Source: Serilophus lunatus (lineage: Eukaryota; Chordata; Aves; Passeriformes; Eurylaimidae). Taken from it: a DNA stretch of 64,000 bases. The stretch is taken from the NCBI GenBank assembly GCA_013399895.1, contig VXBA01011249.1, positions 2,914,542 through 2,978,541 of the forward strand, given 5' to 3'. The position numbers were made by a program, and so were the translations under genes. Below, piece after piece: positions 25,373 to 38,600 of this stretch (the stretch's first letter is position 1; every line of letters begins with the position of its first letter). The notes under the pieces were generated by a model, which was given only the letters and a program-made list of their open reading frames with translations, was not told the DNA's origin and did not search any database.

Positions 25373-26341
25373 NNNNNNNNNNNNNNNNNNNNNNNNNNNN
25401 NNNNNNNNNNNNNNNNNNNNNNNNNNNNNNNNNNNNNNNNNNNNNNNNNNNNNNNNNNNNNNNNNNNNNNNNNNNNNNNNNNNNNNNNNNNNNNNNNNNN
25501 NNNNNNNNNNNNNNNNNNNNNNNNNNNNNNNNNNNNNNNNNNNNNNNNNNNNNNNNNNNNNNNNNNNNNNNNNNNNNNNNNNNNNNNNNNNNNNNNNNNN
25601 NNNNNNNNNNNNNNNNNNNNNNNNNNNNNNNNNNNNNNNNNNNNNNNNNNNNNNNNNNNNNNNNNNNNNNNNNNNNNNNNNNNNNNNNNNNNNNNNNNNN
25701 NNNNNNNNNNNNNNNNNNNNNNNNNNNNNNNNNNNNNNNNNNNNNNNNNNNNNNNNNNNNNNNNNNNNNNNNNNNNNNNNNNNNNNNNNNNNNNNNNNNN
25801 NNNNNNNNNNNNNNNNNNNNNNNNNNNNNNNNNNNNNNNNNNNNNNNNNNNNNNNNNNNNNNNNNNNNNNNNNNNNNNNNNNNNNNNNNNNNNNNNNNNN
25901 NNNNNNNNNNNNNNNNNNNNNNNNNNNNNNNNNNNNNNNNNNNNNNNNNNNNNNNNNNNNNNNNNNNNNNNNNNNNNNNNNNNNNNNNNNNNNNNNNNNN
26001 NNNNNNNNNNNNNNNNNNNNNNNNNNNNNNNNNNNNNNNNNNNNNNNNNNNNNNNNNNNNNNNNNNNNNNNNNNNNNNNNNNNNNNNNNNNNNNNNNNNN
26101 NNNNNNNNNNNNNNNNNNNNNNNNNNNNNNNNNNNNNNNNNNNNNNNNNNNNNNNNNNNNNNNNNNNNNNNNNNNNNNNNNNNNNNNNNNNNNNNNNNNN
26201 NNNNNNNNNNNNNNNNNNNNNNNNNNNNNNNNNNNNNNNNNNNNNNNNNNNNNNNNNNNNNNNNNNNNNNNNNNNNNNNNNNNNNNNNNNNNNNNNNNNN
26301 NNNNNNNNNNNNNNNNNNNNNNNNNNNNNNNNNNNNNNNNN
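25373..26341. other. Assembly gap, 969 N
   Basis: The unresolved bases are flanked by a TG microsatellite on the left and a 9-bp polypyrimidine array on the right. The missing sequence is probably simple-sequence DNA, and reading frames across it are meaningless. Confidence 0.99.
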
Positions 26342-26440
26342 TCCCTTTCTTCCCTTTCTTCCCTTTCTTCCCTTTCTTCCCTTTCTTCCCTTTCTTCCCT
26401 TTCTTCCCTTTCTTCCCTTTCTTCCCTTTCTTCCCTTTCT
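26342..26440. repeat. 9-bp polypyrimidine array TCCCTTTCT, 11 copies
   Basis: Eleven perfect copies of TCCCTTTCT emerge from the gap and fade into imperfect pyrimidine sequence. The array must have begun inside the gap. The pyrimidine strand is the same as in the 20-bp array at 16.9 kb, but the unit differs. Confidence 0.97.
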
Positions 26441-29400
26441 TTCCTCTTTTCTTCTTCATTCTTTTAATCTCCTTTCTCTACTGTTCTCTTTCTTGTGTGG
26501 GTAACTTAAAAAAACTTAAAAAGGGGGGTTGTATTATTGATTACTTTGGATTGGGTGTTTTTGTGGACTGTGTCTTTGTTTGCTGAGTGCTTTTAATGTA
26601 GTGCTTTTACCTTGGTTGTATGTTCCCTGTGAAACTTTTGCCAAAGCACTTGCTTTCTTACTAAATTAAAAGAAATCTTAGAGAAAGCAGGATACCGTTT
26701 TCTCTGGACGTGATTTTGTAGATAATAACAAACTAAAGGCTTTTTTCAAGAGATTAGTTAAGTGAAATCTTTTGGAAGCCTTAAGTAAAAGTAATATTCC
26801 CAGTTAAGTTTATACACCTTTAAAACCAGGTTGTTACAGGCACCAGAAGATTGCTGGTTTAGTGGCATGCTGAGCCAACCTTGGGGTATTTCTCTCCAAC
26901 TGCACCAGCAACAGTGCATGATTCCACAGCATATGCTGTTAATTTTAGAGCAGGAATCTTTGCAACACAGCCTTTACCACAGAGACAGGCATACCTGTAG
27001 CGGTTGGTGTTTAGGTTGCTTTGATCCCTTCAAAAATCTTAAAATGATCCGGGTACTTGTGGCCTCAGTTTCCTCCGCAGAGAATCCAGTGCCTTCAGCT
27101 GTGTTTGAATTGTGTGGGAATTGTGCAAGCTTACTACTGTTGCCACAGCTGCTAAAGCAAAACATTTACTTAAAGATGAGGGTAAGCACACATTATAGAT
27201 GTAAGCATATGGCTGTCAAACTGCTGCCCAACATCTTCCACAGATATGTGGCACCTTATGTTATCCAAAGCACTTGGAATTTTTCAGATAACAGAATCTA
27301 ACGAAGGCAACTATTGCAGTTTTATGCTGCCCTTGCTTCCTGATAGAATTGCCAATCCAGTGCTTTGAATTCTGTGCCAACAGCTTTGACACAAGTGAAA
27401 GACCAAGCTGTGCTTTTAACAGATGCGAATGCTTTGGTTGTAGTGATGGCTGCTTTTTCAAAATCATTATCACATATGGGGGATTGCAGATGCATACTTC
27501 TTCCGAAGTGACAACACTCCGACAACTGGAATAGCTTTCCATAGCACTGGCAAGCCTTTAAGGGGCAAAATTGACTGGCGTCATCTAGCAACTGTTTTAC
27601 TGTCTTGCAAGAGCTTGCATTGAACAGACGCACAACATGTGGTTGGCACTGTTAAAAATGTCCTGCGTTGCAGCCAAAGTGTTATACCAGCAACAAGCCA
27701 TGCTACTGAATTTCAGGGAATGTGCAGTCCTTTCACTGATGACTGCAGAATGAAGACCAACACAACAGCATCATACATTAAATTACTGATAAGATATTCT
27801 TGAACTGTGAACAGTTCATCATCTATTTTTAGCCTTTCTCACTTTATTTTTCCAAATCTTAGCCTAGGGCACAGCTACTGAAATAGTGTGAAATTTCTTG
27901 CTTCATTTGACCAAGGTTGTCACAATATCCTAAGAGTGGGATGCCATCTATTTGGTTCTTCTAATGGCAATTTTAACATGGAAAATGCCTTATGTCTGTG
28001 ATGAATACATCCTAGAGATATTGAAATGCATAAGATTGTCTTCCACCAGAAGACTTCATCAGCTTTTTTTGTCATTAAATAAGTCCATTGTTAATTCTAA
28101 ACCTTTGCTTCATGCAGATGAGATCTGGCAAGTCTTGGCACTATATGTTCTTTGTCAAAGAAATAGTCCAGATTTCATAAAGCCTTGACTGTAAGTGTGT
28201 GTTTTGGGCTTTAAATGGCACGTGGAGTGGAGTGCAATGCAAGTGAAGGTTGGTTTGGGGAACCAGCGAGTTTCTGCTTTCAGTCATCTGCTGAACAGAA
28301 GCAGGTCCTAGCATAATTTCTTACTTAAACATTTCATTATTAAAGAAAAGCATGATCTAATTGAGAAAAGCTATGCCAAATAATCTGGGTTTTTTGTTGT
28401 CTGGGAAAAATAATTGTCACCTTTTTGAAGCTTCGTCACAAATAAAAACAAAGAGTATATTTTGAAAAATGAAACTTCATTTTAAGGTAAAACATCCCAA
28501 GTTCTTCTATTTTAAATTTCTTGATTTTCCTTTTCCCCGTAAGCTTTGCAATATTTTGTGCAGTAAAAACTATGCATTGAAGTTAGCACAGATTCTCCAC
28601 AACATTTTTTTTAGTAGGAAAAGAAAAAGGGATTCAGGAAAACAGCATCAAAAGACTGAATCTTCAGGTAGACACACTCCATCTCTGTATGCCCTTTGCA
28701 GAGTAACTAACCAAGGAATTGTGTTCTTATCAGCTCCTGCTCCCCTAGTCTTTCTCTCTCTCTTCTTTCCTTCCTTTCCTCTTTCCATTAATGGATTTCT
28801 TTATATATGAGCTTTCATTTCTGACATATATGCATAAATAAACAAAAATGTTCCCCATGATCAAGTTCTCTCTGATCAGAACACTGCCAGTTTCTTTGTG
28901 ACTGTTTTGGCACAAGCCATAAGGAAAGTGCAGAACTAGTTCCTTCTCCTTTTTTGTTAAAAAAAATTTTTACAAGAGTTGGTGTGCACATACAAGGTGC
29001 AAAGTAACTCTGACAGAGCTGAAGGGTTTGTCCCAAGAAAAAAAGACATTCTTTCTGGGCATAGGTTCTCTTTGAGCCTTATGTTTTTATGCTTTCCATT
29101 TAATAGAAGGAGTACGTTTACACAGTTCTGTTATTCAGTCAAATCCTTAGATAGTTTAATGGATTTATTTGAAGTAATGAAGTAATTCTCTTACTTCTAT
29201 AATTTGTCTTACTGTGAAAACCAGTGACTAATCTGCTATCAAAATCTATAGCAGTATCATAAGGACAGCTTCTGTAATACACTCTGATACTGTGGACCAG
29301 AGCATCATTCCTCCCTAACTGCACCTTATGTCACTTCTGTATTAGGTGGGACATCTCTGAGGACATCACCGCATGTTGAATCTAGGTGGCAGGCAGGAGG

Positions 29401-32400
29401 TTGGCTCAGGAGCCACCATGTTCATTCTCTGTCAGCAGAGTTTATCCGTAAGTTCACAGTAGCCAGGACAGCCTCACCTTTTAAGCCACAGACAACTAAA
29501 AGTGAGCTTGTAATCAGGGAGTTTGCATTTAACTTAAAAGTGTCCTATCACATCTTAGTCTGTTTCTTTTTCAGCAACTTTCTTATTTCCAGTGGATGTG
29601 ATGTGTTTTCTCTGACAAATGCAAGGAAATGCAGGAAGATTCTGGTTACAGATTTACTTACACTAGGTTTCCACATAGCCAACTTTCCTGATTGCAGAGA
29701 TATTTCTCACTTGTTTATGTCCATAAATGACATCATCTACTCAAATAGACCACTTTATACTTCAATGTAAGATAAGATTCAGAGTGCTTAAGACATGTGG
29801 ATACCTAAGATACTCAGAATATCCCTTCTCGGATATCCCCTATTAGGGCCGTCACTGCAGGTCTTGCTCCCAGACTTTCTCTTAGGGCATTTATCTATAA
29901 GCATATAAACCATTGTGTGAATCTCTAAAATGTTCAATATATACTGCAGCATGGAGTTATCTGACTGACAAAAGACATTAGGCAGGGTTTTCAAGCTCTA
30001 GAGGATACAAGAAGTCCATTATTAGATTTGTTCCATCATTAGCCCAACATCTGGCTCTCAGCTTTTCATGATTGTGCTATGGTTGGGATGCTACCTCAAG
30101 TTGCATTTTCATAAGCTACACGGTTCAGTGATTTATATCAGTCTGGTTTTAATCACATTATGCCAAAATTAACCAACTGTAATTGCCACCCAGGGTAGGC
30201 CACGTCCTGGAAAGGCCAGAAATGAAATTAGTTATGAGGGCAGGATGCAGCTGCATGGCTATGAAGTGGAAGAGAGATCTGTGCACTAGCTTGCACTAGC
30301 TCAATCTCTTCCCCATTACGAAAGTGAAAGAGCATGGCACTAATGAGGAGAAGGGGAGACTGAAGTATCTGTGACTTCATCCTTTCCCCACCTTCCGTCT
30401 GTCTTAATTATGTATATTTTTCAGCTTCAGAGAAATGAAAATATCTTTATTTTTGTTTCATTTCTCAAGAACTCTATTTACAAGATCAATTAATTTTTAA
30501 CTTCAAATTTCAAAGTGCTTCATCTTTCTTCCTCCTATAATTTCAGTTTGTCAGCAAAAGTGTACCCATAAACCCATCACGTTCACATATGTGCATGCAC
30601 GCTGCGCTTTGCAATATGGGAGAACTTTTGCATAGCTAGAGGGAGCAGAGGAATGGGATCTGAAAGGTGGGAAACCTCTTGAGCATACCATTTCCCTTTT
30701 TGTGCTTAAGATGCAGCACTGACTGAAGTCAGAAAGTGATTTTCTAGCAGTTCAATAAGCTTTGGAACAGGCTCTAATGATGGAGCTAGGAGAAGATATG
30801 TGGTTGTGACATTAACCTTATAGTACTTGCCAATATTTTTTAACTAGGAAATATTAGCAAATGCGGTAACACAGTGAAATGTGGTGACAATAGAAATACT
30901 GTTCATATCTTGTTCATTCAAGTTATTACACAAAGTAGAAAACAAAATTAAAACCATGTGGTGATCTTTAAAGTATCTGGCTTTGTTTAAAACTACACTT
31001 TTTTTTTGCAAGATCAAATATAAAACAAAAAGTTTGCAAGTAATTGTGTTTATCAGACAATGGTGGTACAAAGACTGCTGTAAGCGCAAAGGGGAGAGGG
31101 AGTCTGGCTTTTGTTCTGCTGATGCAGCTCTGGAGAACAAAGGAATTGGAATGGGGGAAAGGACAGAAGAAGATACTTCCTCCACCTCTTCAGCACTCTC
31201 TCTGCATTAACCAGTCATAGAAGTAGACTCTTGGAGGTCTTCCATGGAGGGAAAGAAAAAGGTTAGTTGGTTTCTGAGCAAAAAGGAAAACTGCCACATG
31301 AGCCCAGCCTTGAAATACAACCAACGTAGCCAGTAATCAATAACAGCTTTCCCCTTCAGCGGAAGATGCAAGAAACCCACAGCACGTTCTCAGTAATAGT
31401 TTTGATGCATGCCTTGCTTTAAGCTGTTCAAAGAGAAACTTAGGGCCTAAAACCATTACAGTGATATCCTAAACTCTACAGAGCTAGATCCTATAATCCC
31501 ATTGATGTATCTTCTTTTTTTCTTATGGTCAAAGGTTTGCCAGATAGACTGATTTATTGTTTATACTTCTGTAATTACCTCATGTAATATAAACCCTTAG
31601 ATCTAGCAAACACCTCCTCTTGTAACATCACACCTATTCTTTCCTCTTTCTCTTTTCCTGTCTGCTCACATCTTTGCTTCTTGTATCTCCACCCTTTGAT
31701 GTTTAAACCACTGTCATAATTAACATATGCCAACAGGTCCTCATATCCATCCTGCTCCCCCATGAGCAGGAAGGCAGGGAAGCATTGCCCACTCACTGTA
31801 CTTATCTCACTTGTGCCTTTTCTCCTTCATATGCAGAAGAGGAGTTAGTGGAAACCAGCTGGGCATTCTGCTTGTACATGTTCATGGGTGAATGGAATTT
31901 ATAAGTAAAGGTCAGATGGAAGGAAGAGCCCTGAACAAACCAAATGTATCCTGGCAGAGTGTCTACTAACAGCAGGCCAGACAACAAAAGCCACTAGCAG
32001 AAAAGTTGTGTCTACAGTCTTTCCTCAGCCATTGATGGCTTTTCAGTATACAACAACAGCAAGAGAGATTGCTGAAGTTGATGCTATTAACATGCCTGCT
32101 ATCTTGGATATATCCTTTAGGGTTGTTGTCTAAGGCAGCTTTAGATGTTGTTTTATGAAGACCAACAAATAAAACTTTGAAGGAGCTTCCTCTTTTACGT
32201 AGGCATGTTGACTCAATGCAGTGACTTTTGGCAGATAAATGTTTAAGCTGAAGCAGAGTTGAAAACTAGACTCCAGAACAAAGAGAATTTCATTTTAGTG
32301 AAACCAGATAGTATGATTTAATACTTTCCAAAAGTGTGATTAATTAATTAGACCTGGTTTAGAAGAGTGTTCTATAAGTGAAGACTTCCTACCTACACAC

Positions 32401-33189
32401 AGGAAAAAAGCCCATCACTGAAGCTCTCAGCAGTCATAGGCTATTGCTAATTGTTGTAGAGGGTGATTTTTCAAGGCCACTCAGCACCAGATTAGTTCTG
32501 GTTCCTTGGTGCAATTCCTGCTGACTGCCTTCAGCTGGAGTAGAAATAGACCAATACATATCAATTCTTAGAAGACTTAACATATACTTGAAGAGTCATT
32601 CTGGCTTTACCCAGTGGGAACTGTCAGAGAGACAAATGCTGCAACACTGGAGCCAAGCACAGCAATTTCAGGCAAGAATGGACTATCACATGTAAATTAA
32701 AAAGTAAACTTTTAGCCCGGAGCAGCTGAGATGTCCTTATTACTGGATAGCTTACGTAATGGTGGCTCAGGAGATACCCAACCCCAGGGCTCAGCTTGGT
32801 GCTAAATTTTTTTAGACTAACAAGTTGCTGAAATGTATGAGTCTCTATTTCAAGCCACAGCAAAACTTTGGCTTAATTTAGTCAATAAAGATAGCAGACA
32901 CAGACAATCACTGAAGCTTTTCTCAAGTGTTCTGTCTTAATATAGTCCATAGTGAAAGACGGTGCACACAGAATTACTGAAGCTTTCTTGGCCCAGAAAG
33001 CAGTGTATATTTGACACGCATTTGACAAACATTTTGTATGATCCTATCAAACTACCTTTTGAACTAGGCCTTTATTCCAAGGGCATCGGTTGGATTCTTG
33101 ACGCCGTGTGAAAAGCACATTTTACCACAAGGCGATCATGACTTGGTTCAGTCAGTGTTGCATTTTGACAAAATTTCACGTGTATGCTA
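26441..33189. other. AT-rich gene-free DNA with one unexplained ORF-bearing segment
   Basis: Mostly featureless. From 26831 to about 27680 there is a run of moderate-GC sequence with a 156-codon frame (26831-27301, plus) and an open stretch in another frame near 27350-27510. I recognise no family, and the segment could be a worn retroposed or transposon fragment. A pyrimidine tract lies at about 28748-28787, and GCACTAGCTT is tandemly duplicated at 30283-30301. The rest shows nothing distinctive. Confidence 0.4.
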
Positions 33190-33592
33190 CAGAATTACAG
33201 AAAGGTTAAGGTTGGAAGGTAATCACTGGAGGTCATCTAGTCCAACCTCCCTGCTCAAGCATGGTCCTCCAAAGTGTGTTGCTCAGGATTGTGTCCACAC
33301 AACTTTTGAATATCTCCAGTGGAGGAGACTCTACAACCTCCCTGGGCAACCTGTTCCAGTGCATGGTTGTCTACACAGTAAAGAGCTTCATTGTTTTCGG
33401 GTGGAACTTCTTGTGTATCAGTTTCTGGCTGTTGCCTCTTGTCCTGTTGCTTGGCACCACCGAGAAAAAGCCTGATATTCTCTTGACTCCCTCCCTCCAG
33501 ATACTTATAAACATTCATATGGTTCCTTCTTGGTCATCTCTTCTCCAGGCTAAACAGTCCCAGCTCCTTCAACCTTTTCTCATAAGTAAGAT
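33190..33592 (-). mobile_element. CR1 LINE, 3' fragment (antisense)
   Basis: Read on the minus strand, this matches the end of a bird CR1 element: a CTGGAGAAGA block near 33550, the stretch about poor or contested prize-like untranslated sequence ending in GGTTGGACTAGATGACC-type sequence, and a worn terminal repeat near 33191-33205. On the plus strand the signature is GGTTGGAAGG (33211-) and TCATCTAGTCCAACCTCC (33233-). CR1 is a non-LTR retrotransposon, usually 5'-truncated, as here. The frames of 87-127 codons inside are not genes. Confidence 0.88.
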
Positions 33593-34469
33593 GAAATATA
33601 CTCAGGGGAAAGCATGTCACAGTTTAGTCCATTTCTTCCAGTAAAACTCATCTTTCATGGATAATAATTTCATATTGGGAAGTCTGCATTTCCTGACATG
33701 ATGCTAATATTTTTCAGTTAAAATGTTTAAAATTATTATAGGCTCAGCTATCAATTGAGAAGGCTCCTTTTGAATAGGAAAGTTCTGCTAATCGTGTCAC
33801 ACTGGCCATCTACCACAGAGTTTGTCTGGGAGGCTTAAGAACTGGTACAAGTTGATACAGAGCAACTGGATGTAAATTAGCTATAAGTCCTCCAATTCCT
33901 GACACAACTCTTCAGTTAGACTAATTTTTTCAGCTTAGAATTTCTCCCAGGTCAAAAATACAGGTTTTGGAGCAAGCACAGCAAAAATATTACTAGCAGA
34001 GAGAGACTATCTAAATCAATGATGAGTGCCCAGCATACATGACCACCTTATAGTTAAAATATGAAAGAAGGGCCTTAATTAGTTTTACAGTTCTGAGTAA
34101 TATTTTCAAATAATGCCAAATGTGTTACAGATGTTGATAGGAACAACTGCTGACGACAGCATGCTTCTACACAGAGCTGTACCAAACACTTTGGAGAAAT
34201 ACGGATTGGAAATTTGCAGCCAGCCTCCCTGTAAACTTAATCACAAACAGCAAAACACTGTAAATAATACCAAGACAGTCCAAAATCCTACATCAAATTC
34301 AAGGTTTTGGGGTCTTTGCTCAATCTGACTTTGCCGACAGCTTCTTGTGATGGGCTGAAAAAATGTTGTGCATCTTAAGGCAACAGAACTTAGAGAAAGT
34401 CCTGTCTTGGAACTGCACACAAAACAGGGAATCTTGTTAAAGTGCTGTCAGGGTAATCCATGTGACATA
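33593..34469. other. Spacer between two CR1 copies
   Basis: AT-rich sequence with no recognisable feature. The two flanking CR1 copies point away from each other, their truncated 5' ends facing this spacer. Confidence 0.45.
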
Positions 34470-35695
34470 ATAGATGTTATGTACAGTATTAAAGGAGAGT
34501 CCTGCTTATCAAACCTGATTTCCTTATATGACACGGTAACCCATCTAGTTGAGGGGTTGATAGAATCATTTTGGATTTCAGTAAAGCTTTTGATTCTCTC
34601 ACAGTGTTCTTCTGGACAAAATGTCCAGCACACTGATGGATAAATACATCATGTGGTGGGTGAGCAACTGGCTTATGGGACAAGCACAGAGTGTAACAGT
34701 GAATGGAGAAACATCAGACTGGCAACTTGTCACTAGTGAGGTTCCACAGGAATCCATCTCAGGCCATGTACTCTTCAACATCTTCATAAGTGACTTGGAT
34801 GCAGGACTGGAAGGGATACTAAGCAAGTTTGCAGAACACTATGAGGGGCTGTTGACTTTGTTGAAGGCAGGGAGGTGCTGCAAAGAGACCTCAACAAATT
34901 AGAGAACTGGGCAATCACCATCCATATGAAGTTCAACACAAGGAAGTGCTGGATTCTGCACCTAGGATGGGGCAACCTCAGAGAAATTCACAGGCTGGAG
35001 AATGAAATACTGGAAAACAGTGCTGCAGAAAGGGCCCTGGGGGTCCTGGTTGACGGTAAGTTGAATGTGAGTCAGCAGTGCTCTGGCAGCCAGGAGGGCA
35101 TCAGGCAAAAGCATCACCAGCCAGTCGGGAGAGGGGATTGTCCCACTCTGTTCTGCAGTGGTGTGGCCTCACCTTGAATATGGTAGGCAGTTTTGGGCAC
35201 TGCAATATAAGAAAGGTATTAAGCTCTTAGAGAGTGTGCAAAGGAGGGAACCAAGATGATGAAGGGCCTTGAGGGGGAATTTTATGAGAAGTGGTTGAGG
35301 TCACTTGGTCTGTACAGCCTGGAAAAGAGGAGACTGAGGGGAGAATTTGCTGCAGTCACAACTTTCTCATGAGTGAAAGAGAAGGGACAGGCACTGATCT
35401 CTTCTCTGTGGTGACAGAACCTGAGAGGATGGTCTGAAGTTGTGTCAAGGTAAGTTTAAGTTGGATATTAGAAAAAGCTTCTTCACCTAGAGGTCATCTG
35501 GGCACTGGAATACGCTCCCCAGGGAAGTGGTCATGGCACCAAGACTGACAGAGATCAAGAAGTATTTGGATGACACTCTCAGGCACATAGTGTCTTGGTC
35601 CTGTGCTGATAGTCCTGTGTAGGGCTAAGAGCTGGACTAGATGATCCTCGTGGATCCCTTCCAACTCAGTGTATCCTGTCCTTCTTTGATTTTGC
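34470..35695 (+). mobile_element. CR1 LINE, 5'-truncated, with decayed reverse-transcriptase end
   Basis: Reverse-transcriptase blocks appear in order but in different frames: KGESCLSNLISLYD (34488-), LDFSKAFD (34571-34594), then WWVSNWLMGQAQSVTVNGE to VLFNIFISDLD (from about 34650). The thumb-like LQRDLNKLENWA (34878-) and ERALGVLVDGKLNVSQQC (35028-) follow in a further frame. The catalytic box, normally F/YADD, reads FAEH (34828-34839), so both metal-binding aspartates are lost. The 3' untranslated part ends near 35690 with GGACTAGATGATCC and a worn terminal repeat. It is a non-functional copy; the reading frame is broken by at least three frame changes. Confidence 0.92.
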
Positions 35696-38600
35696 ACATC
35701 AAATACTGAGTCAATGGAAAAGAAGATACATTGCTTGATGGAGATGATGCCTCAAAGGCAAGGAAAAATAGGGTTTACACCAGTATAAAATTCACCATGT
35801 CTTCTGGAGCTAAACTGAGAGATGAACTGGTACTGCTTCAAGACAGAATATTTTGCCAGCTAGGAACAGTAAATGGGACAATTATGATGGAAGGCAGATT
35901 GTCCCTCAGCCTCTGTAAAAATACATAAACAGGAGATATTTTCAAGTGTTTTGAGGAATTTGACCATCCTGTCCAGGATGTATCTCACTAGTTTGGCTTG
36001 GGACAAGACTCCAGAAACCAACGGAGCTAATTGGATATAAATTATTTTAAATACAAAGTCCAACTTTCCATCTTTCCGTTTTCAAAACTGACATCTTAAA
36101 GTTTGTTGTGACATTGTGTCACATGCATAAATTTCAAAGCAACCAGTTGAGATAATACATTTCTGATTATTGAACTAAGTCATGAACTGTGCAAAAAAAT
36201 GATAGAACTAAAAACTAACCCTAATCTTCTATGTGGCACTCTATTAATGCTATTTAGAATGTCTCCTTTTACATCTCTGTAGTTCCATTCTGATTTTCAG
36301 CTTATATAAAACCCTGGAAATATTTTGTTTCAGAATGGAAGAATTGCAATGCACAATGGAAATTCTTGATTAAAATGGCACTCTGATCCAGATTTTTGAA
36401 AGGTTTGGAAGGTTTCTTCATAATCACTATTTTAAACTCTTAGCATTATATCCTACAATATGATTTTTAGGCATCTTGACTTTGCCACTAATAACATTTA
36501 TGACAGTTTTCATGGGAGCCAGCTCTAATAGCAGACACATTCATGTTTTCCATTACGCAAGGGAAATTCCTGGTGATAATGGGAAAAGCCTAGATAAATG
36601 TCGTGCTAGTAAGTCACACTGTGACAATTACCAATTTTCCGGGCGAGTTCAGGAATGATCAAGAGCATAGCAGGATTCAAAAAGGATTAGAAATATATAA
36701 GGATAATAACACAATTACGGCAGATCAGAATTAAAAGTAGATGGAAAAGCAGTCATGTATAAACACATGAATAGTTTTGGTCTGCAGCCCTCTTTAGGCT
36801 CAGTGGCAGGCATCAGTGGATGGTTCAGGCCATGCAAGACACACTACAGGGCTGAGACTTTGGTCTGGGAAGAAGCTCCTGTCTGGAATGTTTTTTCTAT
36901 TGCCATCTATTGTGTATGTTTCTTGAGCTTCTGGCATCATGTCACTCCCAAAAACGAGGTAGTGGAGTCAGCACCACACCAGGTCATGAACAAGAATTAA
37001 CCATGCTGAAGGCATAAGCCTGTAACAAGAAGCAGCAAATCGCCTATTTGGCTGTGAATGGGAAGGAGGAGGTTAGCTGTTAGCTTGTACAGCTAACTCT
37101 GCACCTCTGGGGAACGGGCAAGATTTTAAGAACAAAGGAACCTAGGCAGGGCGAGCCAGCCCTTTCAGGCTTGCACCCAGGAAGGTAATCTTAGATTACA
37201 AAACCCGGTATATTCTAAGCAGAATTTCTCTCTGGCAAAATTCTGCTTTACCAGAAGGGCTGAGAAACTGCAAGATGGGTCTGCTGGGATAAAACAAAAT
37301 CATACAGATTTGACCTTAAATTTGTGTGCTGCAAATTGAAGGTGGCGTCTGCACTTGTTAACCTGAGGGATGGTTTTCTTCTCTCAGAGAAACTGCAGGA
37401 TTCATTTATGTAATGTATAAATACATTTACAATAATAAAGAAACACTAGTTATCTTCAGTGCAGTGGGAATCCCCTTTTCCCAGTTCACTTCCAATTCTA
37501 AGACAAGAAATCCAAGACTTCTTGCAAAAAAAGGAATATTTTGCTGTTGTTGATTTTTATGGGAACTCTGATTCAGTGAAGTTCTGCTGTTGAATAAAAG
37601 TAGTTTAAAAGTCTGAAATGTGAAGTCCTAGATTACAACAGTTCAGAATGTACTTTTTATGTTTTGTTTTTTTCTTTCCCTAAACTCTCATTTATGACGA
37701 TAAAAAACAGCTGGGTAAAAGGGTATTTTATCCCATATTTACATAATTAGTATTTATGTACATTAAACAGAATAAGGAGAGCTAATGACATGGAGATAAT
37801 ATGGAATTACATAACCATTTGGAACTCTATAACGCTCTTACTATGCTCTGAAGAATATGTGGCCTTTGTTGATCCTTCTGAAGATGACAAGCCTTATTTA
37901 TCTTTGGAAAAGTACAGTACATCCTGGTTGCATCTACTAGGTCATCTTTGTTCTACTCCATTAACATGACTTCATCCTGTTTGAGGAGATACAGGAGACA
38001 CGAAGAGGCATTTAAGACTCTGTGCCCTTATTCTCATTTTTGAAAGTTTCTAGCTGTGATAGCAGCACCTGTCTTCTAAAAGCAAGAAGGGGAATAACTT
38101 TTCATCTGGATACACTTGAACGTACAGATGCACATTTAATTTATCAAAAGCACATCCTGCTTCCATGTTCTCAGCTAAATATTACAGGCAAACTCAAGTC
38201 ATTGTGCTGAATAGATGAACCACTATGCTGCCAGTGATCAGTGCACTTGCACGTATACATGTGTATGTGTCTATACATATGTATCAGAGAGAACCCTGAA
38301 AGTAGGACTCTGCCTTACAAGATGAGCTGTAAGGAGGTTGCTCTGTGAACTTTCTAAATAGCAGGATACTTGACAGCCATAAAAGCAACTTGGATTTTCT
38401 TGAAAAGAGAGCAGTAAGAATGGTTTGCAGAGTATGGAAATGTGCTCTTTGGTTTGCTCTGGGCTCCTCTTTGTGAACCTGTCATATCTGTTAGTTTCAA
38501 TGGTATTTTGGTGGCTGCTGATACCAAAAGCACAATGAGATAAACGAGGTTCCAGTAGAAAAAGTGGCAGAGATGCATTTACATAATTAGATTTCCTCCA

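Noticed and set aside
25321..26586. Frames of 371-421 codons
   Set aside because: Mostly N; ends are simple repeats.
33098..33644. Frames of 87-127 codons on both strands
   Set aside because: They overlap a CR1 3' fragment in antisense and are not genes.
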